DNA from: Symbiodinium natans
Taxonomy: Eukaryota; Sar; Dinophyceae; Suessiales; Symbiodiniaceae
Direction of reading: 5' to 3'
Assembly (NCBI GenBank): GCA_905221605.1
Contig: CAJNDS010002162.1
Coordinates: forward strand, 351,426-415,425
Length of the DNA stretch: 64,000 nucleotides
Part shown: piece by piece, positions 33,443-44,539 of the stretch
How positions within the stretch are numbered: the first letter of the stretch is position 1
How the letters are laid out: each line of letters begins with the position of its first letter
The notes under the pieces: model-generated
Seen by the model: the letters and a program-made list of their open reading frames with translations, nothing else
The model's database searches: none
Told to the model about the DNA's origin: nothing
Made by a program: the position numbers and the translations under genes

Positions 33443-35938
33443 ACTACAGCCAACGTGTGGCAGTGAACATGTCATGCTCCGAACACACACGCAGAGAAAG
33501 GAACCCCGAAATGGAATCTGTAAACCATCCCGGACCATCGCCCCCACTTGGGACAAACCCTAAACCCTAAACCCTAAACCCTAAACTCTAAACTTCCGGG
33601 CGCTCGGGCGCTTCGGGAGCCGCGCCCGCGTCGCGTCGATGGTCAAGGTCTTTCCCGCCGCGACCTCTCACGCCAACGGAAAGGGAGAAGCCGCCAGAAG
33701 AGAGTTGAGCACCAACTAAATTCACCCTACCCCCGACGCTAAAAACGTCTCTCTACTAAGCATTATAGTATGTTGAGGCAATTTTTGGTAATGCTTCATG
33801 AAGGGAGGGTAGGTAGTGTCAAAGTTAGACTTTCAGGAAAAGCGCTATTCTAGTAGAGCTATCGTGTTCTCGCGCTCCCCCTCCTCTCCTGCTTCTGCTT
33901 CTGCTTCTTCTTCTTCTTCTTCTTCTGCTTCTTCTTCTGCTGGGCTTGAAGGCGCCCTGGCGGAGCCCTCCGCGTGCGAGCGCGCGAGACCTTCGTCACT
34001 GTGATGCTCCTCCCCGGTGATGTTTCTCCGGAGTCTCTCCCTCTCTTTCTTTCTTTTCCTTTCTTTTCTTTCTTTTCCCCCCGCTCGGCTCACCTTTGAG
34101 CGCCCTTGATACTGAAAACAGCTGTCCACTGGCTCAAGCCGCGGGTGGGTTCCGAATTGAGCCCAAATGTCTCCCTCTCTCTCTCTCTCTCCCCCCCTCT
34201 CTCTCTCAAGTCCCACAACAGACAATTGCATGTGTTCAGCTAATCTAGCTTTGAACTGACATGCAGCACCCCTAAACCTTAAACCCTAGTCGTGAACTCA
34301 AAGCCCTGAAGTCGTCAATGTGGCCGGACCACCCTCCGATGTATCACCACACCCATCTAATTACTCAGAATACACGTTTTACTCGTACACAAAGGGGGCA
34401 TGTACCTTGATTCCTGGGCCTATTCTACTTCCCCCTTTCCTAAGGTGCAAGGATAATGGCGGTAAAAAGTCCTCGCGGCCCTGACTCTGTAAAGGGGTAT
34501 CGCCTTGGCTGTCAGGACCTCATTGAGACTGGCAGCCGCGGTGCTGGTGCCTGCCGACCGATGACTCCAAGGACTCTTACGGTACTTTAGGGTTTTTGGC
34601 AGGGGGTTCAGGGTCAAAGGGCACTCACCTCCCTTGAGCTTGAGTCATGGACGCATTGTTGACTATGTGTGACATTTGCTTGCGACTGCCTTGTTGACTC
34701 ATTTGTGACACGAGGCTTGGGGGTGTTTGGCTTCTGCGACTGTACATACACCCTCACGCATGTACACACCGCGGTTTAGGAATTAGGGGCTTCAGGGCAG
34801 TAACTCCCCCTTTCCCCCCTATTATTAAATATACCCCCCCCCCCCCCCCCCCCCCCCCCACCCCCCATTATACCAATATGTAGCTGCAATGGGAGTAGTT
34901 AATACTATGGGTAGGTGAAGGATGGCGAGATGCATCCAACCCAAGAAGCTACTAACTAGGCTGTAAACCTTTAGTTGCTACTTGCAGGGTACACCCCCCC
35001 CCCCCCCCCCCCCCCCCGCCCCCCCCAAGCATAGGTGGGGCCCATATGATAAGGCCAACCCCACCCCAACATCCAACCCTACACTCAGTCATGGCGGCAG
35101 CCTGGCAGCACTTCCACACATTGCTCCTGACAGCATGAAGCGAGATGGCACCTAGTGTCCCGAGAAGCCCTAAGCCCTCAAGGCCCAGAAGCCCCAAAGC
35201 CATAGGGTTCGAAACGCCATCGGTGGGTTCGAAACCACGAAAACACAAAGACCCTCACTTCCTAAACTCGTAACACCCTAAAGTCCCACGACCCGAAACG
35301 TGCACAGCCACTGGCCGGGTAAGGCTGATTACAAGAGCTGGAAGCTGGGAGTCGCGGAACTTAGGTTGTGTCGGACTAGGAATTCTTGCGAGCCCAAACA
35401 AACAAACTCAATCTAACACCTGATCAAACTCTGAGGCAGAGCCTAATACCCCCAGCAACCTACCAGTAGGAAACAAAGCGGCGAACCCATTTTTGGTGTG
35501 GGACATCCTGCTGGGAACACTGCCTCAGGCATCCCACCATGAAAGAGCATCTCTAAGGGGACCAGGAAAAACGCAAACGTTGGACACGTGCTGCTTGCCA
35601 CTTGTGTGGTGGCGTGTCTTCTGCATGCTCAAGAATAAACCTCCACTCCCCATCCCATGATGCTGTCTATCTGCAATAAAACAACGTACCTTAACCGTGG
35701 AACCTAGAAATACCTCACTCGTCCTGTCCCCTGGCCAAAAGAGGCCAACCCCTGTAAGGGATCTACATGTTGCGTCATGTCGTTTTGGTTGGGGGAAGGG
35801 GGGGGGGGGGGGGGGCGGGGGCTCTATCAGATTCTATGAAAGAGAGTATTTCTGAAGGTCAGGCTGTCAAAAGGGGCGCGTATTAAGGTCCACCACGCCC
35901 TTTGTCTCCAAAGCATCAAAAAGTCAGAACGCTCCCCC

Positions 35939-36079
35939 TAAGCCCTAAACCCTAAACCCGCACCTTCAGAGCTGCGAGTTGTCTGGAGCTGAGCTGCGCC
36001 AGGGCCAAGGCTATCTCGGGCGAGGATTCACACTGTGTTTAGGACTTTGAGGCTGCGGGGGGCCAAGGTTTAGGGTTGG
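35939..36079. repeat. Telomere-bracketed module 11
   Basis: Short CCCTAAA arm (35939-35959) and short TTTAGGG arm (36069-36078), core of about 109 bp. Both arms have only one to three units. Confidence 0.45.
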
Positions 36080-36650
36080 GGAGATTTTTGTATGGGTTTA
36101 AGGCTCAAGAGAGTTGCGCACTAGCGCGTTAACTGGCTGTATATACACACGGCCGTAGATTCGTTCGAGATGTTTCACTGCGGCAGGGGTTAGACTAGCG
36201 TTCGGGGGCTCATGCATGGCTAGGTCTGGCCGGGACTTGATTAGCGTTCGAGAGGGTGTGTTTGTAGGGTTTACGCTGGGTCTTGGGATGTTTTGGGAAC
36301 TGAAAATACAGAACATATTGCTCTAGTCTAAGCACTAGCCTCATTCAAGCGGTGAGGAGAGCGCGTGCCAAAGAGAGCGGCCTCTGCAATCTCGCACCGG
36401 CTCAAGACAAGCCACCATTGAAATACTTGTCCCATTCATGATCTTCTTGTTCGCGCACAGAGACGCAAGGAGCCATTGGCGGCTGTAAGACTGTAAGGAA
36501 TACCCTTTTGGCACACGCAGACAACACCCCTATTTTGGCACATGCAGATAAATTTCGCGTTGCAACTGCCAATGCCGGAGCTCGAGCGTCCAGCTTTTTT
36601 GCCAGCCCCATCAGCTGGACGCTTTCCCCAATCAGGGTGCTGCAGTTTGC

Positions 36651-36718
36651 CCTAAACCCTAAACCCTAAACCCCAAACCCTAAACCCCAAACCCCAAACC
36701 CTAAACCCTAAACCCTAA
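36651..36718. repeat. CCCTAAA/CCCCAAA tract
   Basis: About ten units, mixed CCCTAAA and CCCCAAA. No inverted partner nearby. Confidence 0.85.
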
Positions 36719-37259
36719 CATCGAGCTCGGTGGCATCGCGATATGGGGATACCGTGCCTGGTGCGGGACATGAAGCTCCCCTCAACCAGCGTCATCCCCT
36801 GGTTGCACAAGCTGCCAGATAGCGGACGAGCTTCGAAAGGCAGGAGCCAACATCAGACTGCTGGACAGCCCTGCGCAACAACTTATACTGACTATATGCA
36901 GTAACATGCGCGTAGAAGGGCCGCAGTTACGTTTAGCAACAGCGCTACTTCCTGACCGACACTGAAGAAAACAGGACCATCCAAGCGACGCTAATCTAAA
37001 GCCAAGCTGATGTGGTTTGCCTACAAATGTCGCAGCCTCGGCGCAGCAAGAGGCCCTTCAGAACTCCAAGTAAATTGGGCATTCATGAGGCGGAGGGCTT
37101 GGGGCTGACTATGGATCATACGAAGCACCCTCTCTCTATGATGCTTATACAACCTCCTTTGCAACATGCAGATCGAGTAGGTGTGCCCTTCTGCACCTTG
37201 ACATCAAGGCCTCAGGCACCCTAAGCCCACGAAACGCTCACAGTCCCTCCAACAAGCCA

Positions 37260-37700
37260 ACTTTCCCTACCCCCCCCTACCCACCCCCTTGCCTTCCCCC
37301 CCCCCCCCCCCCCCAACCCCCCTCCGCCAATTTCGTGTTTTGGAACGTGGCCAAACGGACGGATTTCCCCTACCCCTCACCCACCCCCTTGCCCTTCCCG
37401 CCCCCCAACCCTGCCCCCCCCTCCACCTTAGCCAGAAAAAACAACCAATTTTGCGTTTTGGAACCGCGCGTTTTGTGCACCATTTCCCTACCCCCCCCCG
37501 TTATCCCACCTTAGCCAGGTCTGTGCGCCATTTCCCCTACCCCCCCCTCACCCAACCCCTTGCCCTTCCCGCCCCCCACCCCCCCCCCCCCCTTCCCCTC
37601 CACCTCCAATCAAAAACAACCAATTTTGTGTTTTGGAATGTTGCCAAGCGGATGGAACCGCGCGTTATTTCCCTACCCCCCCTTACCCACCCCCTTGCCT
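37260..37700. repeat. C-rich block with a recurring short phrase
   Basis: Blocks of ccctacccccccc and ttgccttccc alternate with aattttgtgttttggaa (near 37330, 37449 and 37621). This is a degenerate tandem repeat of roughly 100-150 bp. Proline-rich open frames here are a consequence of the C-richness. Confidence 0.6.
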
Positions 37701-39011
37701 TCCCCCTAAACTTTATAAACCCCAACAGGTATGATGCCCTTTCGTGTTGTCGTGACGAGGGGTACGCATCTGAAAGACAACGGCCTAGATAATGGAATAA
37801 CCCTTCCCTCTGAGAGACATGAGCACACGGGCCTATCCGAAAAGAAAACAACGCAACCTTAAACTTTTCGGGTCGAGGGGGTTGCACATGTGCGCTTGGC
37901 ATTTGCTGCCAAGTCGCTGCCGACCAAAACGGCTTTGCACTTTGTGCTCGCCTTGTTTTGCTGCAGGCGTCAGTGGAATCCATGTTCATCACGCACAGGG
38001 GGGGATCGTTATTTGGGCATATGGCTGCAAATTGCTTTGTCTTGTGTCGGATTGGTATGTATACATGTAGTGGGGCATTGGAGATTGGAGGATATAGTTA
38101 CGCCCGATCAGTCGCAATCGCGTACAACTGGGAAGCATTTAGGGTGCCAGAATTGTGGGCCTGTGCAAGCCATATGTGTGTCATGATTGCTCTTCATCCT
38201 CTTGATCTTGGCAGAGATGGGCTTCCGAACAAGGGCCTCATAAGCCCAGCCCGGTCCCCAGGACGACTCTGGGCGCTGCGGCTTGATCGCCGTGCCATGT
38301 TTGGAGTTCATGGGTAGCAGCGGAAGACGCAGACCTGACAGGCCCAGCTTTGGTGTTTAGGGGTAGGTTTGGGGGGATCACATACTGACTGACTTGTGCT
38401 TTGTCTCTGCTTCTGCTTCTTCTTGTTCTGCAGGGCTTGAGGGGGTTGCGCTTCCGGACTGCCTAAAGGGTTCGGGCCGGGATCCACAACCTCTGCCTAA
38501 GCTGCAATAGTAAGCTGCGGAAACTCGTACCCTCAATTGCCGCCCTCACCCCCCACAACTGCTTCACTTCACACCGACCTTTGCAGGTGTCGTGGCCATC
38601 TAGAAAAGCATCCAGCAAAGCCTTGTAGGCCTGGCATCGAGATAGGTTGCTGGACTTTGGCTTCGGGCTTGAGGTGGTATCCGGGCTTTCCTTTCCAAGG
38701 GTCGGGCTCTTGAACCTTTAGGGGGTTGCCGCCGTACGGAGGCAGGATGCAGGAGCTTCACCTTTCGAACCAACTCTCCAGGCAGTATTGCTGGCGTAAA
38801 GCCTCCAATTGTGGGCGAAACCTAAAGCCCTCACAGTGCCGGGCTTTAGGTTTTTTCCGGCTAAACCCTGAGAAGCAGCCCTCCCTTGGCAAAGTTTCGT
38901 GCAATTCCGTGCCTGGCTCAAAGACACCAGCAAGTCGGAAAGGCTGTTTGCCTGCACTGAGGCACGAGGGGACCCAAGTCAGAAGCAAGCCTCCCCAACT
39001 CAAACACCATC

Positions 39012-39051
39012 TAGGGTTTAGGGTTTAGGGTTTAGGGTTTAGGGTTTAGGG
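39012..39051. repeat. TTTAGGG tract
   Basis: Five to six perfect units. Confidence 0.85.
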
Positions 39052-39440
39052 ATCCGAAACTGCCCCGGCTTCGGACATGCCGTCGTATGAAGATTTTTTT
39101 GAGCCTCAACCATCATAGCACAGCACATCGGTGCGGGACTCAGGACAGCTGCAACTGTCTTCCAGGCTGCACCCGCCGGTGTTCGGTGTTCCGTGCTCAA
39201 GGAAAGTAAAATTTGCCGGGATCAGAGAAGGGCATCTCGCACACTGTGTGTCCTCGCAAGCTCCAATCCAGCACCAGACAGGTGGCTGCATAAAGACTTA
39301 GCATGCCTCCTCCACTTAGGGCATGTACTACAGAGGCTCACTGATAGCTACGTAGCTGTCTCATGATCCTTTCGCAAGAGGAAGAATGGTGATTTGACTC
39401 TCCGGCGGCCTCCAACATTACAAAAAACATACCGGAACTT

Positions 39441-39646
39441 CTAGTCGAGCCCAGATAACGGAATATGAATGTGGATGTGTCCTCCAGCGGTGTCAGGCAG
39501 ATCGAACTCCAAGAACCTGGGCTCATATCCATGGTCATAGAAGTGATCTCGAACTTTAATCTCGGGTGGGTTCCCTCGGCTGTGGGGATGGGGAACACTT
39601 CCATCAAAAATTCTCAACAACGCTGCACAATCCGAATCACCTTGAA
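39441..39646 (-). other. Candidate coding exon, product unknown
   Basis: A minus-strand frame ending at TAG (39441-39443) reads with protein-like composition, including VRDHFYDHGYEPRFLEFDLP and GGHIHIPL near its end. It is open upstream to at least 39646, where an AG/G (ttcaag before gtgatt) could be a splice acceptor. It has no ATG of its own. I do not recognise the family. The other two frames on this strand are also open over part of the span, so this remains a candidate. Confidence 0.3.
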
Positions 39647-40190
39647 GGATTCAGGGTAGGCGCACTTGAAACCCAAGCCCGAAGCTCAAGCCCAGGGACG
39701 GGGTGTCATCCCAGGCCCCGAGCTTGCATGTCCTCGCATCACGGGCTTCCTCGGTACATGAGGAGGCGGGGGGGGGACGGGGGGGGGGGGAGCGGGGGTG
39801 GGTTTAGTTCAGGCTTTTACACTTCAGGGTCGAGGGTCGCGTGGGTGGGGGAAAGGGCATGGGTGGGGTCGGGTGGGTATTACCGATTCTGTGCCATCGG
39901 TGCATTTCTTGGTGACTTCGGTATGGAAGCTGCTTGCAAGGACGGGGGCCAGAGGTGTTCATACGAGTTCACAAGGCCAAAAGCTTCAGGGTGCTTACAG
40001 GGAAGGGGAGGTCCAAGAGCCGGCGGGTAACCTAGCAGTCACCCCCCCCCCTCCTTTCTTTTTTCTCCCACCACCCCCCTCATTTAGAATCCCGATGCTC
40101 TCAGCACGCAGGCCTTGCCAGTGCTCTCCAACTGACCGCACTGATGTCGATCTTCTACACCCTGAACCCTAAGCCCCGGTTTATATTGGG

Positions 40191-40274
40191 GTTTAGGGTT
40201 TAGGGTTTAGGGTAATTTAGGGTTTAGGGTTTAGGGTTAAGTTTAGTGTTTAGGGTTTGGGGTTCAGGGTTTCG
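40191..40274. repeat. TTTAGGG tract with variants
   Basis: Near-perfect units interrupted by ggtaatttaggg and gttaagtttagtg. A CCCTGAACCCTAAG stretch lies only about 12 bp to the left. Confidence 0.8.
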
Positions 40275-40387
40275 GCCTTACAGTACGGTAGAGTCAACTG
40301 GGCCGAGCGGCAAACATGTTCCCCTGCGCAGGAACCTGGCGAACAAAGGGCCCTGCAGTCCTCCCCCACGGGCCTTCAAACGACAAC

Positions 40388-40455
40388 CCACAAAGCCGGC
40401 ACCCTAGACCCTCAACCCTGAACCCTACACCCTAACCCTAAACCCCAAACCCTAG
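40388..40455. repeat. Degenerate CCCTAAA tract
   Basis: CCCTAGA, CCCTCAA, CCCTGAA, CCCTAAC and CCCCAAA units in succession. Confidence 0.6.
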
Positions 40456-42030
40456 GGGCTTCAGTGTGGCTTCCGAGAGCTGAGTGCCACAGCAGTGTCC
40501 TGCAACGTTCAGAGGTGCGCATGCCTACTGCCTTCATCTTGCATCCTAGCCCGTCACACCGGCCCCGCAACTTGTCCATGGAAATGAGACTCCCGCGGCA
40601 ACCCTGAACTGTGAGTAGAAGTACGGACTGAGCAAACTACCCATCACCTGACCGAGGGAAGGAAGTGGGGGGGAGGGTAGCGGGGTTAAGGGCTGATACT
40701 CCAACAACCCCGAAAAGGGTCCTCAAGCGCGAATAAATTTCTGCCGGCCTCCATCACTTGCTTGCAGCCCACTTTCTCGCCGCCGGCTAGTGTCACGCCG
40801 TTCGCCGAGAGCTCCCTCCAGAAAGAGAATCGACCCTCAACTCTGCCTGCAAGCCCTGAAACCCTAACAAGCTCGGTGGTTCGAAACCGATTGCGGCTGG
40901 ATCCAATATTCTGAAGCAGACATGAGGAGCAGCGATACGTACAAGCCAGAATGATCACTCAGAATCCCTGAATACTTGCAGTAGGGCCCACGACCCTGCA
41001 GCCCCCCCTTTAACCCGACTTAAGCCTGAATCTGAAACAGGCCTGCCCAGAAGCGAAGGAAGGAAGGAAGGAAGGAAGGAAGGAAGGAAGGAATCGACCA
41101 GTGGCATACGGCCACGGCCTCCCGCACTCTTCCCCGCTGAGCATCTCAGGGGGTCTCCGCAAGCGTCATCGACCCCCTCCGCCAGAGGTTCCAGAGGGGG
41201 TAATATGGGTACTAGAAAAAGAAACAAGGAAAAAAAAAACCGGAATTGGTCCAAGTGGGGGGTTTGGGGAGGGGTCTGGGCAGGAAGAAGGGTTGGGCGA
41301 TGAGGCGGAAGCCTGTGATACGTGGACACTCTCATCGGATTGGAGCCAGGCTGCGGCTGCGAGGGAGGAGGATGTGTTACGGAGTGGCAGCCGAACGCGT
41401 TGGCAGCGGTAAGCCCCGGGCTGGTCAGCAGGATTCGGCGGCAGAGCATGCTGTCACCAATCCGACCAACTATCGCCGATAAAACGAGAGGAGAGGCAGG
41501 AACCAGCGCATCCAGCGACTGGCGAAGATGCACCGGGAGCACAGTGCGGGGTCAAGGGAAGGCTGGTCGATTTTCTCAGCAACCACAAAAGGCGCCGAGA
41601 AGTGTTGGCCGGCGGTGCACGTGAGGGCTTGTTGGCGACTGCGCTGCTTCCGGCACATCGGTGGAGAGATTGCCCCAGCCTGGAAGGGGAAGGAGCCAAC
41701 GCCAGGCTGGGAGCACTGGCCAACGTGACGCAGCTACTTGAGCCTGTTTGCCTTGCACCAGCAGCGGCCAAAGGCGCAGGAAATATCGGACACAGGTGCA
41801 GGGAACCCTGGCGTTCGAAGGCACTGGGCGAGAGGGTGGTCTTGACACAACCTTGGTCTGCAGAGAGCCACGCAAAAGACTCCCGCTGGCACACTAACCT
41901 CGGTAAAGGCATAGAGCGGGCAAGCCTCACTACAAAAACCGCAGAAGTGGCCCAGATAGGGGGTTTGGAGGCGAGAAGGCTAGTCTGCGCCAGAAGAGGG
42001 CAGCAGGAGGGGCAGAGAAAGGGGAGGGGG
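40456..42030. other. No gene recognised
   Basis: Holds a (GGAA)n run at 41057-41092. Open frames of 100-195 codons exist on both strands from 40955 to 42040, but they overlap each other and show no domain or consistent protein-like pattern. Confidence 0.5.
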
Positions 42031-42033
42031 GAG

Positions 42034-42700
42034 GACTGAGGCCCGCCAGCAAAGCGAGCTTAAAGGCTCAGTCCAAAGGCAGGGCCGAATGCCCAGAAAG
42101 TCCGAGGTGAACTGCAGCACTCACTTGAGCCAGCCAAGGCGGCGAAAAAGCCTGGAGGCTACACAACCAGAAACTGGGCCAAGGGAGACTGTGAGGCTGG
42201 CCAGCAAAGCGCAGCGAAAAGGCTCAGCCCAAAGGCAGGGGCGGATGTTCAGAGAGTTGGAGGTGAACAGCAGCACCTCACTTTGTTATTGCCCTGCAGC
42301 ACGAGTAGGGAGTTTGGCGCTGAAGAGGTTGGAGAACGAGAAACTGGGCCTACACGGCGCGACACAGGAACTGAGGCTGGCCAGCAAAGCAAGGTTTGCC
42401 AGGCGCAGCGAAAAGGCTCAGTCCAAAGGCAGGCGCCCAGAGAGTCCGAGGTGAACAGCAGTATATCATTGCAATGAAGAGGCTTTAGAACCAGAAACTA
42501 GGGCGCGACGTGGGAGACTGAGGCTGGCCAGCAAAGCGAGCTTTACCAGGCGCAGCGAAAAGGCTCAGTCCAAAGGCAGGGGCGAATGCCCAGACAGACG
42601 CTTAAGACAAAAGGAAGAAGTGAAGTGGAGACTGAGGCTGGCCAGCGAAACAAGTTCGATGAGGCGGGAACAGCTCAGTCCGAGGCGCGCGGACGATGAC
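42034..42700. repeat. Tandem repeat, about 115-180 bp unit, five copies
   Basis: The phrase gaggctggccagcaaagc recurs at about 42037, 42192, 42372, 42519 and 42633, each time followed by gcgaaaaggctcagtccaaa and a gaatgcccagagagtc-like segment (partly lost in the last). Spacings are about 155, 180, 147 and 114 bp. Confidence 0.8.
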
Positions 42701-42744
42701 CTGAGGAGTGCCCGGAGAATGGGGGGACAAAAGCAAAAAAACAC

Positions 42745-43159
<415 letters not shown>

Positions 43160-43722
43160 ACTTTGGCTTGGCATGAACTGATGCAGTGGTCACGGTACCA
43201 AGAAGAAGGGAAGAAAGAAAAGGAGCATGGTTGCCTGCCTCGGGACTTCAGGGTACATGATGTCACAAGCAGTGTGGTATCCCACTCTACATGCAGGTAC
43301 GTCCAGGTGATCAGCCTGGATATCCTCCCAACTCATAAGCAGCTTCATTGGCAGTGAGCTTATGAGCGGGTCACTGCCCCCTGCAAAATGGAAAAGTCCG
43401 AAGGCTCTAGGTTCCGGTCTCGCGGAAAATGGGGGCACAGGGAAAACCCTGTGTTCCACACTGCAGAAGCGCTGTGTGCGCAGCACCCCGAAAAGACTGC
43501 ATGTGATTCTTACATGCCGTCGTGTGCAGCACCATCAAAGAATGACGAGTTATTTTCACATGGCCAGCCTTGCGCGGCAGATGGTCCGAGATACTCACAG
43601 AAAGCTCTGTTTGGCCAATAAAACTTGCAATGGCCGAGAATCAAATGAACAGCCTTGAAATGCGTCGGACGCAGAAGCTCAGTCTCAGTGATCGCCATGT
43701 TCAGGCGTGTGCACACACACAC
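43160..43722 (-). repeat. Pseudo-LTR, 3' copy
   Basis: 563 bp, identical by eye to 50969-51531 at an offset of 7809 bp. On the plus strand it starts actttggcttggcatg and ends in a short CA run. In PLEs such repeats come from tandem or partially tandem insertion, not from an LTR mechanism. Confidence 0.9.
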
Positions 43723-44416
43723 GCCCCGAAGGGCGAAAAGGACGCTGAGATGTAAGCTGGTTTTGACAGAATGACTGAAGTAGTCCTACAGTAAGTGCAA
43801 GTCGACGACTTGTGGTCAACACACAAAATGCTGAGGGCGGCGAAACACTGTAGAAGCCTCAGGGCCCCAAATCCAGAATTGAACATGACTTCAACAGACT
43901 TAGAACCGCCGTGTTTGCAAGCCGCCAGTGTGAGCGGCAATCCACCGCGAGGTCGCGGGCAGAAGACGCAGCCAGGCCCGTCAACTGCCCCTCCCCCTCT
44001 GCGCCGGGTACACCCGCGCGCAGCTATTCGAGATCTCCCCACCCTGTATAAAGGAATTGTCAGTGAGGACAATGTTCAGGTGTGTAAACTGTAAACACAC
44101 ACACGTCCCGAAGTGGGAAAACGATGCGGTGAGACAAGCTGGTTGCGAAAGCAAAAATCGGGGTAAACTGCAACAAGTGCAAGCCGGCGGCTTGAGTTCG
44201 ACCCAGAACGCCTCTGAGCGCAGCACAACACTAATTACTGAAAAAGCTGCAGAGCCCCAAATCCAGACAAGATGATGATCTCATCTGAGAAACTACTGCG
44301 GCAATTGCCAGCCACAATTGTGAGCGGCACTCCACCACGAGGTCGCGGGCAGAAGACGTAGCCAGGCTCGTCAACTGCCCCTCCCCCTCTGCGCCGGGTA
44401 CACCCGCGCGCAGCTA
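43707..44416 (-). repeat. Diverged tandem duplication in the element 3' region
   Basis: Two units of about 370 and 340 bp start at about 43707 and 44079, each with gtgtg...acacacacac, then g(c/t)cccgaag(g/t)g, and near the end a well-kept block (about 43940-44025 and 44330-44415) containing gaggtcgcgggcagaagacg and ctccccctctgcgccgggta. The start phrase atgttcagg(c/t)gtgtg also marks the end of the pseudo-LTR, so this may be a three-unit array including it. Confidence 0.75.
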
Positions 44417-44539
44417 TGCACTTTACGTGCGCGCGACATGATGCTAAACCGGCTGCGAACTTGAGCATGCATTCGATGGTGTGGCAAGTACATTGCAACA
44501 AAACACTTGCAACAGCCTAATGAAGCAGCAGAGCACGTT

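Larger units (their letters stand above)
33443..39440. other. Gene-poor region, C-rich and telomere-like tracts
   Basis: No recognisable gene. It contains a CCCTAAA tract at about 33557-33594, (CTT)n near 33898-33945, TTTCT and CT runs near 34040-34080 and 34170-34207, long C-runs near 34832-34865 and 34994-35028, a G-run near 35798-35820, a CCCTAAA/CCCCAAA tract at 36651-36718, and a strongly C-rich block at 37260-37700 in which a phrase like 'aattttgtgttttggaa' recurs at least three times. A TTTAGGG tract is at 39012-39051. Confidence 0.55.

Noticed and set aside
37289-37792. Proline-rich protein of 167 codons
   Set aside because: Arises from a C-rich repetitive block with runs of C; frames change freely with run length.
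44262-44300. Possible hammerhead ribozyme core (gatgatga, then a short stem, then gagaaac)
   Set aside because: PLEs often carry hammerheads, but this one is on the strand opposite to the coding strand, has A in place of the essential C3, and its stem II would be only two to four pairs.
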